DNA from: Trichomonas vaginalis G3
Taxonomy: Eukaryota; Parabasalia; Trichomonadida; Trichomonadidae
Direction of reading: 5' to 3'
Length of the DNA: 64,000 bases
Assembly (NCBI RefSeq): GCF_026262505.1
Contig: NC_067207.1
Coordinates: 752,252 to 816,251 of the forward strand
Under the pieces are notes generated by a model that was not told the DNA's origin, did not search any database, and saw nothing but the letters and a program-made list of their open reading frames with translations. Made by a program: the position numbers and the translations under genes. Shown here piece after piece: positions 1-6,823 of this stretch. Within the stretch, counting starts at the first letter, position 1. Every line of letters starts with the position of its first letter.

Positions 1-171
1 TGCATAGAAATTTCATTGTATCTGGATTTGCAGGATTTAAAAATAGGCGTTTATTAGTTTTGAGAGTGTATGAAATTTTTTTAACTTCAAATGAATTCTT
101 AATATTAAATAAAGTAAATCAAACAATTTATAAAATAACAAATAAAAAAAACAATATAGAAATAGAAATAA

Positions 172-1227
172 TTAAGCACGAAGTTCGGAGACAGTTGGTA
201 AGAAAGGTTTGAGTGCTTGTCGTGATGGATTCCATCCTTTAGGTAAAACTTTCGAAGGACGAGAATTTGTTACTTTCGGAATTACGATTGCTTTGTTTAT
301 CTTGTTCCCTTCGATTGCAGAGATAGATTGTGCTGTTGAAGGAACTGAACTGACTGGGAATCCACCGCCAATGAACTTGGCTGTGTTTCCTGCTATTTCT
401 TCTGTTTTTGACTGTGTTGATGACCTCATCTCGTGGACTTTCTTCTTCTCCATGAAATATGATGATTTAGTGTAATTGAGTTCACCACGAACTTCTTCAA
501 CACTCTTCTTAAGTTCATCGATGTTACTTGAGCGATCAAACAGCTCTGTTTCGATCTCTTGAAGTTGTTTCGTCTTCATTTCGAGCTGTTCTTCAAGAAT
601 TCTAATTTCTTCATCACCGTCATCTTTCGTTTGACTTCCAACTTTCCTTTGTTCGCGAACAAGAAGTTTACGACGTTCTTCACGAAGAACTTTAAGTTTG
701 TCGATTCGATAAAGACGTTCCATAAGTTTGTTTCGGAGTTCTTGTGTCATCTTGAGGAGATTAAGAAGTTCTGGATTCGATGCTTCTAAGAAACGCCATC
801 TGTGGATATTCATCGGCGTTTCAAGTTCATCTTCAAGAGCACGAACACGACCTTGTTGGAAAAGGATTCCTTTCTCAAGATTTCGACATTCCGTTCGTAA
901 ATAAACGGAATGTTTCGATTTGTCCATCAATTTCTTCTGTTTTTCAACTTCGGACAACAATGTTTTCTTCAATTCGTCGACTTCATGGCATTTCTGTGTG
1001 TATGTTGCTGATTCTGATTTAAGACGGCCTTCAATAAGAACAATCTTCTCTTTTAATAGATCTAATGAATAAATTCTGTCATGAATCTGCTTTTGATAAA
1101 ATAAGTTATATGTTGAATGCAATTGATTCAATATATTCGAACTCATCAACACTTTCATGAATATAAGAAAAATATGGAAAAAATTTAGCAAACCTATTGA
1201 AAATATTATTATTTGAATGATACACAA
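172..1227 (-). CDS. CFAP58: CFAP58 C-terminal fragment with foreign leader (U1)
   Basis: Bases 172-1094 (minus strand) encode the C-terminal third of a CFAP58-like protein; the TAA stop is at 172-174. Upstream of 1094 the frame stays open but the sequence is not CFAP58. U1 has one G fewer in the GG/GGG run near 1235 than other units, so its frame opens at an internal Met instead of the MAKIFYGRD start. CFAP58 is a coiled-coil protein of the flagellar axoneme. This copy lacks the N-terminal two thirds, so it is best read as a gene fragment with an open chimeric frame, not a working axoneme gene. Confidence 0.8.
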   Translation of the reverse strand: MCIIQIIIFSIGLLNFFHIFLIFMKVLMSSNILNQLHSTYNLFYQKQIHDRIYSLDLLKEKIVLIEGRLKSESATYTQKCHEVDELKKTLLSEVEKQKKLMDKSKHSVYLRTECRNLEKGILFQQGRVRALEDELETPMNIHRWRFLEASNPELLNLLKMTQELRNKLMERLYRIDKLKVLREERRKLLVREQRKVGSQTKDDGDEEIRILEEQLEMKTKQLQEIETELFDRSSNIDELKKSVEEVRGELNYTKSSYFMEKKKVHEMRSSTQSKTEEIAGNTAKFIGGGFPVSSVPSTAQSISAIEGNKINKAIVIPKVTNSRPSKVLPKGWNPSRQALKPFLPTVSELRA

Positions 1228-1243
1228 TTTAATTGGACAATGT

Positions 1244-1262
1244 CACGCCCGTAAAATATTTT
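1244..1262 (+). promoter_or_regulatory. Possible start-proximal motif, copy 1
   Basis: CACGCCCGTAAAATATTTTT lies 21 bases before an ATG at 1273 that opens MLKNEQKSEQ in front of fragment B. A near copy, CACACCCGTAAAAATATTTT, lies 24 bases before an ATG at 5324, upstream of fragment C. Similar sequence and spacing before two paralogous genes suggest a core promoter or 5' leader element. It may instead simply be conserved flank of the duplicated gene. On the other strand the same bases encode the start of the chimeric CFAP58 frame. Confidence 0.25.
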
Positions 1263-1272
1263 TGCCATAATA

Positions 1273-1532
1273 ATGTTAAAAAATGAACAAAAATCAGAAC
1301 AAAGGGGAAGGCTACACTTTGACTATCTCAGATTCATATGTTGATTCAAATTCAACAAATGGACTTGTTATATTTTAATAATCTAACAATAAACTCATTT
1401 TTTAACCCTTTTAATCATTTATTTAATGAAAATTGTTCAATAAATTCTGGAAAAATTATCACTTATAATTTTTCATATCTTTCTACATTTGTAAAAACTG
1501 CTTCTGCAGGATTAGTTCCATCAAAAAAGTAA
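1273..1532 (+). pseudogene. Surface-protein-like 3' fragment, copy B (U1)
   Basis: The fragment carries TISDSYVDSNST, FNENCSI and a C-terminal FVKTASAGL, which match the end of copy D in the same unit (TISDSYVDSNST, FNENCSI, FAKTATAGL). B and D are therefore diverged paralogues. Only the last 70 or so codons are present; the 5' part is replaced by the CFAP58 piece. In U1 an extra T in the run near 1375 shifts the frame compared with other units. I do not recognise a defined domain; Asn/Ser/Cys richness suggests a secreted or surface protein. Confidence 0.6.
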
Positions 1533-1926
1533 AAAAATACGCCATCATTAATTAATATCTTAAGATATTTTTAATGATATGTTTGCATTTGATTCAGATA
1601 CTTAAATAAAAAGAAAATTTTTGTCAGTGAACAATTAAATTGCAAGTCAATAAGAATACCCTATACATTTTTAAGAGAATGCAATATCCGTCTCCAAAGC
1701 TTTTCCATTTCTCAATCTTCATGGAGAAATTGAATTAGTCTGTCTTCCCCACATATTCAAAATTGATTAGTTTCTCCTCTTCTCCTTGGAGAAAATCGAA
1801 ATGAGCTCATTGGGTGCTTTGACCAAATTTAAAAATTTACCAAATATTGTGTTTTGTCAAGTAATAAACTGACATTTTAAATAGATAAATGTAAAAAATA
1901 GTGTATAGTTTTTCATTTTGGAGAAG
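1533..1926. other. Non-coding flank left of the transposon
   Basis: About 390 AT-rich bases lie between copy B and the transposon. They hold short inverted and repeated CTCC/GGAGAA words around 1690-1800 but no convincing frame. The same stretch recurs in U2-U4 and U8-U10 at the matching offset. Confidence 0.7.
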
Positions 1927-1936
1927 TTTGTATTTT
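1927..1936 (+). repeat. Target site duplication, left copy (U1)
   Basis: TTTGTATTTT immediately precedes the left inverted repeat and is repeated exactly after the right one at 5165-5174. Confidence 0.9.
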
Positions 1937-2004
1937 GGGACGAACTTTAAATTGAACGGTCAATTTAAAGCAAGTATTCAATTTTTTGGTCAATTTAAAG
2001 CAAT
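1937..2004 (+). repeat. Left terminal inverted repeat (U1)
   Basis: The 68 bases contain three copies of one 11-bp box. CTTTAAATTGA at 1945-1955 is followed after four bases by its inverse TCAATTTAAAG at 1960-1970, and again at 1990-2000. The last two boxes, each inside GGTCAATTTAAAGCAA, lie exactly 30 bp apart, about three helical turns. This arrangement would suit a dimeric DNA-binding protein such as a transposase; that is inference. Confidence 0.9.
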
Positions 2005-2392
2005 CTTATATGTAGTTTGTTTTAAAGGCTTGATCAATAGCATATGATCAGTACTCGTTGAGTATGTTATGATGTTAAGAGATAATGGATAGTACACTTT
2101 AATATTGAAATTGAATTTGGATTATTATGCAATATTCTATAATATATATTATGATGATCATAAGAATGTGTTGTATGTGATGACACTTAAGTATCATTGA
2201 TATTTTTTAATTATTGAAAAAGTTAGTAAATAATATTTCTTAATGTGGTGTTCTATTCCGTGAATTCAATAATCACTGTTTTAGAATTTATAAGTATAAG
2301 CTGAAAATGATAAGCTTAGAATGACAAGCTGATGATGCCGGGATAAAAAATAATAATCTGTCAAAATGGTTATTTTAATAATAAATAATATA
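2005..2392. other. AT-rich left interior of the transposon (U1)
   Basis: No convincing coding frame. Short palindromes such as TGATCA and ATATAT occur, including TTGATCAATAGCATATGATCA around 2033. No transposase remnant is visible. Confidence 0.6.
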
Positions 2393-2690
2393 AGAAGGTT
2401 AGGAAATGGACTTTGACCTTGAGAAAAAGCCCATCTTCTAACTTTCAGACGAATTTTGGTTAACATTGCGAGTGTCTGCTGCAAATCTCTGCTGAAGCAG
2501 CAGGCACTCGCAATTGTAGGCCATGGCAATTGTATTTATAGTGTTAGAATACAATTGCCATGACTTTTGTGTAATCATTTGATCTTCCTGGAAGGAGTTG
2601 CAATGGAAGCCAAACTCCACTCCATCCAGTATCAGAAAGCCAGGAAGGAAGTCTTAACCTTGAGAAAGGGCTTCCTTCTAGGCTTTCTGT
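2393..2690. repeat. Five consecutive hairpins before the GC array (U1)
   Basis: Successive inverted repeats occupy this stretch: an imperfect one at 2393-2446; TTGCGAGTG..CTGCTGC paired with GCAGCAG..CACTCGCAA at 2466-2513; a perfect 14-bp stem CATGGCAATTGTAT at 2522-2562; an imperfect one around 2586-2630; and AGAAAGCC..GAAGGAAG paired with CTTCCTTC..GGCTTTCT at 2635-2689. Their sequences are unrelated to each other, yet each is a stem with a loop of roughly 10-20 bases. Matching hairpins recur in every intact unit. Confidence 0.8.
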
Positions 2691-2731
2691 GTTACATTGG
2701 ATCATAATCTGTAGAGAAGGGAGTATTTGCA

Positions 2732-3780
2732 GATTCTGGCCTCTTATAAGGCCAGATCTTCGTATTTCATGCTTCCCAGGGCCGGATTTCTCTCCTGCCG
2801 CCATAGATCAGGACGGCATTTGAGAAAGCCGGCCCTGAGTAATGTAAGCGAGGCTCTGGCCTCTACTGAGGCCAGAGACTGTGATATTACGTCTTTCAGG
2901 GCCGAGTTTCTGCGAGAATGTCTATCATGTGGATGATCATCGCAAAACTCGGCCCTGAGGATGAATTTTGCAGGCTCTGGCCTCAGTAGGAGCCAGGGCT
3001 TGGTATTGTAGGATTCCCATGGCCGGTTTTCGCTCCTGCCGCCTGGGATAAGGGCGGCATTTGAGAAAGCCGGCCCTATGGATTTAAAGCGAAGCCCTGG
3101 CCTTTGCTATGGTCAGGGCCTGTGTATTTCTTTCTTTCAGGGCCGAAATGAGAGGAGATCGTCAATGATGTGGACGATCTCCCTCAAAATCGGCCCTGAG
3201 GATTGCATTTGTAGGCTCTGGCCTTTGCTAGGGTCAGAGCTTCGTTTGGTAAGTATCCCAAGGCCGGATTCCGCTCCTGCCGCCCGGGATAAGGGCTGCA
3301 TTTGAGAAAGCCGGCCCTGGGTATTTAAAACGAAGCCCTGGTCTTTGCTGGGGCCAGAGCATGTATCTGTATGTCTTTCAGGGCCGAGTTCTTGCGAGAC
3401 TGTCGACATGATCGACGATCATCGCAAAACTCGGCCCTGAGGATTGTTTTTGAAAGCCCTGGCCACTGCTAAGGCCAGAGCTTCGTATGGGCACTCTCTC
3501 GGAGCTGGATTCCTCTCCGGCCGCCCTGAATCAGGGCGGTCTTTGAGGAAACCGGCCCGAGGATGGTTTGCGAAGCTCTGGCCTTAGCAATGGCCAGAGC
3601 TTGTGATTTTAATGAAGAGCCAAGTTCCTCTCGGATCGTGCCTAATGAGGACGACCGTCGAGGAACTTGGCTCTGAGGAGATGAATTGTGAGCTCTGGCC
3701 TCGATGAAGGCCAGAGTTTTGAATGGAATGTTTTGATGGGATGAGCCAATGCTCAGTAAGCTCGTCCCATCAAAACATTC
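2732..3780. repeat. GC-rich alternating hairpin array (U1)
   Basis: Short hairpins of the GCTCTGGCCT..AGGCCAGAGC type recur at about 2735, 2854, 2974, 3094, 3214, 3334, 3454, 3574 and 3692, a period of 120 bp. Between them lie long hairpins of two alternating kinds: type 1 (CAGGGCCGG..CCGGCCCTG with an inner CTGCCG/CGGCA arm, for example 2777-2837) and type 2 (TCAGGGCCGAG..CTCGGCCCTGA, for example 2896-2958). Stem sequences differ between copies, but the two arms of a copy change together. A terminal hairpin with a 16-bp stem GAATGTTTTGATGGGA (3726-3741 with 3765-3780) closes the array. It is a GC-rich island inside AT-rich DNA. Confidence 0.92.
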
Positions 3781-4070
3781 GATTAAAAATTGAATTAAAA
3801 ATTATCGTAATCATGAAAAATTACAACAATATTTTTGAATAATATTATTATATAATAAGAATTGAATAAATTTCTCACAAAATTAAATAAAAATTTCCAA
3901 AAAATATTAGAAAATTTTAAAAATTATTGAAAAAATAACAAATTTGATAAGAAAATTAAGGATTAGAGAAATTTAAGAAATATAGAAAATGGTTATTTAT
4001 TATTGTAATGGGAAATTGAGGATATTTGAGGAGTTTTATACAGAATGTGATCTTTATAATTAAAAGAAAT
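3781..4070. other. Extremely AT-rich spacer (U1)
   Basis: About 290 bases made of A/T runs with very few G or C separate the two hairpin arrays. There is no coding frame. Base 3811 onward carries AATCATGAAA, a position that distinguishes unit subfamilies. Confidence 0.75.
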
Positions 4071-4079
4071 GAAGATATT

Positions 4080-4630
4080 CAAGAAAGGAGTTTACAAATG
4101 CAGGGTAAAGGAACAATACTCTGCATTTGTAAACTCCTTTCTTGAATTGAAATTCAATGAATCACATTCAAGTGAAAAAGTGCAAGCTATTCGAGAAAGG
4201 AGTTTACAAATGCAGGGTAAAGGAACAATACTCTGCATTTGTAAACTCCTTTCTTGAATTGAAATTCAATGAATCACATTCAAGTGAAAAAGTGCAAGCT
4301 ATTCGAGAAAGGAGTTTACAAATGCAGGGTAAAGGAACAATACTCTGCATTTGTAAACTCCTTTCTTGAATTGAAATTCAATGAATCACATTCAAGTGAA
4401 AAAGTGCAAGCTATTCGAGAAAGGAGTTTACAAATGCAGGGTAAAGGAACAATACTCTGCATTTGTAAACTCCTTTCTTGAATTGAAATTCAATGAATCA
4501 CATTCAAGTGAAAAAGTGCAAGCTATTCGAGAAAGGAGTTTACAAATGCAGGGTAAAGGAACAATACTCTGCATTTGTAAACTCCTTTCTTGAATTAAAA
4601 TTCAATGAATCACATTCAAGTGAAAAAGTG
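4080..4630. repeat. 112-bp hairpin tandem repeat, 5 copies (U1)
   Basis: Copies start at 4080, 4192, 4304, 4416 and 4528. Each has an inverted repeat with a 24-bp perfect stem in the first copy (left arm AAGAAAGGAGTTTACAAATG plus flanking bases, right arm its complement) around a 17-base loop GGTAAAGGAACAATACT. Later copies begin CGAGAAAGG, which shortens the stem by a few pairs. A second small inverted repeat ATTGAAATTCAAT sits in the linker. The period is not a multiple of three, so frames across it are not maintained. Confidence 0.95.
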
Positions 4631-5096
4631 CGAGTTTTCCTAATTTACACATATAAATGCAATATAATAGCAATATCCACTAAGCACAAATGTAATCTCA
4701 ATCAAAACACATTATCTTCATAAATGTTAACAAATTTTTCTATTCACACATGTCTAATCATAAATAATTAAGTCTATTCATCATTTATCGTCTAATCAAA
4801 TATAATTTACATTCTCATTGATAATTGTTATATAAAAATAACATAGATTATATTTCAAATGAGACTCTTAGAGCTTTTCTTATTTTAACATTGTAATAAT
4901 ATAGAATAGCATATAGATATATATGTAATAACGTATATATATGCTTATTTCTCTCATGTTTCGAAATGCAATGTGATATTGCACTCACTTTTTATAGAAA
5001 TCTACCATACTCATAGGAATGATGACATATACATTTGTCTATCTATCTACGTTGTAAAAACCTTCATTAGCCCTAAGCTCAAAGTTTTTCTCATTC
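4631..5096. other. AT-rich right interior of the transposon (U1)
   Basis: No coding signal. Alternating TA tracts occur around 4905-4945. The stretch runs into the right inverted repeat. Confidence 0.6.
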
Positions 5097-5164
5097 ATTG
5101 CTTTAAATTGACCAAAAAATTGAATACTTGCTTTAAATTGACCATTCAATTTAAAGTTCGTCCC
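5097..5164 (-). repeat. Right terminal inverted repeat (U1)
   Basis: The reverse complement matches the left repeat in 67 of 68 positions; the one difference is C at 1957 against T. The three-box arrangement is kept. Confidence 0.9.
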
Positions 5165-5174
5165 TTTGTATTTT
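5165..5174 (+). repeat. Target site duplication, right copy (U1)
   Basis: TTTGTATTTT immediately follows the CCC that ends the right inverted repeat. It is identical to 1927-1936. Confidence 0.9.
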
Positions 5175-5436
5175 GGATTTTGGAGGTTCTTGTTGTTATT
5201 TCTACAAATTAGATCCTTATTAAAATTGTTAATTTTTCGATCATTAGCGATGTCACAGTTTAAATTGGAAATTCTTTTTCTTTGGATAGTTCACACCCGT
5301 AAAAATATTTTTACGACTTTATTATGCGACAAAATACAGACAAATCTTGCAGTGATGAACTTTATGATACAGAACAAAGAGAAGAATAATATTCATTACT
5401 AGATGATTAAACCTAATCAATCTTCGGCATATTTAA
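5175..5436. other. Flank right of the transposon, before copy C (U1)
   Basis: It holds an 18-bp perfect palindrome CGTAAAAATATTTTTACG at 5298-5315 and a short open frame from ATG 5324 (MRQNTDKSCSDELYDTEQRE) that stops before copy C. This may be the N-terminus of the original surface-protein-like gene, now out of phase with C; that is inference. Confidence 0.4.
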
Positions 5437-6440
5437 ATGCACATATTAAATTTGAAAAATGCAAAAAAGTCCAGCTGGGATCAATATTTTGGTAGTAAAG
5501 ATAAATGTGACTATATACAAAATGGGACCGTATTATTTGATAATAGCAGTATCAATAATTATTATGTTTTACTTTGTTTCTATAAAGAATGCAAAGAAAC
5601 TGGCGCAATTTGCATTCAAAGAACTAATAAAGTGTGTACATTACTTGAAGAAACAGTATTTACCAATTGTAGTTCCACCACAGAATATGGTGGAGGGTCT
5701 GTTTATTATAACTGCCAAGCAGATGGAGAGTTCGTCCAACATCGAACATGTTATTATGCGTCAATAGCAGAGCAAGCTATGGCATTTGCTCAAGCTGCTA
5801 AGCAATACCTTTCTAATAAAAACTATGCAATTGAAGTTTCTGTTCTTAAATGTGGAGAAAATGAAGAAAAAGGAAGTTACACATTTGGTATTTCTTTTGG
5901 CGATATATGTTTTGATAATAACAACATCACAAACAACAAATGTATTCATCAATAACTATTGGACTTTTAGGAAATTCGGGTACATATAATTTTTCAACAT
6001 TTAGAGAAAACGCTCAAATTGAAAGTTTTTCGCTTTTATTTTCCTCTTCAGATTATTCATTAACTCATACAGTTTCGTATTGTAATATTATTGGAAATAA
6101 ATGTGGAGCAGATAAAAACCAAGTTCTATTTTATTGTATATCCAAAACTAATTTAGATCACTGCATATTTTTAAATAACACTGCAAAATACATGTTTGGG
6201 CAAGATATAGATGGTTATAATTCGACTATTTCAGATTCATATGTTGACTCTAATTCAACCACAGGATCAGGAACTGTTATATTTAAGAATATAAAAGAAG
6301 GTTACGATTTTAATACGTTTACTCATATATTTAATGAAAACTGCTCAATAGTTTCTCATAGAATAATCTCCCTTAAATCGATTTTTCTTTCAAAGTTTGC
6401 AAAAACTGCAACTGCAGGATTATTTTCACGCAAAGTATAG
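5437..6440 (+). pseudogene. Surface-protein-like gene, copies C and D, frameshifted (U1)
   Basis: Two overlapping frames, C (5437-5955, 172 codons) and D (5940-6440, 166 codons), read as one protein with a shift at about 5945. C has Cys-rich stretches and a TEYGGGSVYY motif; D has SYCNIIGNKCG and DHCIFLNN, repeating short hydrophobic-Cys/Asn strands. Such Gly-Gly and NN/NC repeats resemble the parallel beta-helix type surface proteins (polymorphic-membrane-protein-like families) expanded in trichomonads; this is a family resemblance only. No signal peptide or clear membrane anchor lies in C or D. The same shift occurs in all units that hold the joint, so the gene was probably broken before amplification. 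Confidence 0.55.
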
Positions 6441-6653
6441 ATATAAATGGCAGTATTATGTCGACAAAAGTCGTTATTCTGTTCAACGGCAAAACAAATT
6501 ATTTAAGCTGTTAAATCTTTTCTTTTTTATAAAAACTTTGCTTTTAATTTTTCAATTTTTAAATGAGGAGAAAACAAACCAAAAGGAAGCAATACATTTC
6601 TAATTGGATATTGTGAAATACTAATTAAGAAAAATAACATCGCAAGCAATAAA
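6441..6653. other. Tail of the unit after copy D (U1)
   Basis: One frame here has a hydrophobic stretch LLNLFFFIKTLLLIFQFL followed by NEEKTNQKEAIHF, which looks like a membrane segment and cytoplasmic tail. It is out of phase with D. The sequence continues into the next unit's first 170 bases, ending at the stop of the oppositely oriented CFAP58 fragment. Confidence 0.35.
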
Positions 6654-6823
6654 TGCATAGAAATTTCATTGTATCTGGATTTGCAGGATTTAAAAATAGG
6701 CGTTTATTAGTTTTGAGAGTGTATGAAATTTTTTTAACTTCAAATGAATTCTTAATATTAAATAAAGTAAATCAAACAATTTATAAAATAACAAAAAAAA
6801 AAACAATATAGAAATAGAAATAA

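Larger units (their letters stand above)
1937..5164. mobile_element. Non-autonomous MULE-like DNA transposon with hairpin cargo (U1)
   Basis: The 3228-bp element is bounded by 68-bp inverted repeats (1937-2004 and 5097-5164), identical except for one base, starting GGGACGAACTTTAAATTGA. A perfect 10-bp direct repeat TTTGTATTTT (1927-1936 and 5165-5174) flanks it as a target site duplication. Long terminal inverted repeats starting GGG and a 9-11 bp duplication are typical of Mutator-like elements, which are known in trichomonads; the assignment is inference because no transposase is encoded. Inside are AT-rich ends, five hairpins, a 120-bp-period GC-rich hairpin array, an AT spacer and a 112-bp hairpin tandem repeat. 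All intact units carry it at the same site, so one insertion preceded amplification. Confidence 0.85.

Noticed and set aside
209-1022. Plus-strand frames of 76-88 codons opposite CFAP58
   Set aside because: Shadows of the minus-strand CFAP58 frame; the minus strand has clear CFAP58 signatures.
172-1227. Non-standard genetic code
   Set aside because: The CFAP58 frame uses TAA as its stop and has no internal TAA, TAG or TGA, so the standard code explains it.
2544-3409. Open frames of 60-90 codons on both strands in the GC-rich array
   Set aside because: Palindromic GC-rich DNA lacks stop codons on both strands. The frames follow the hairpins and resemble no protein.
2732-4630. CRISPR-like array
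   Set aside because: There are no unique spacers: both arrays repeat as wholes, with hairpins as the unit, and no associated genes. The organism looks eukaryotic.
4069-4723. Tandem open frames of 62-76 codons (MNHIQVKKCKLFEKG.. type)
   Set aside because: They come from the 112-bp hairpin repeat, overlap in different frames because 112 is not a multiple of three, and partly read the two arms of the same stem.
1937-5164. Large virus-like DNA element (Polinton type)
   Set aside because: The ends, duplication length and size do not fit and no polymerase, integrase or capsid coding is present.
5166-5402. 78-codon frame starting in the target duplication
   Set aside because: It begins within the duplicated target site and has no protein-like pattern beyond hydrophobic codons from T-rich DNA.
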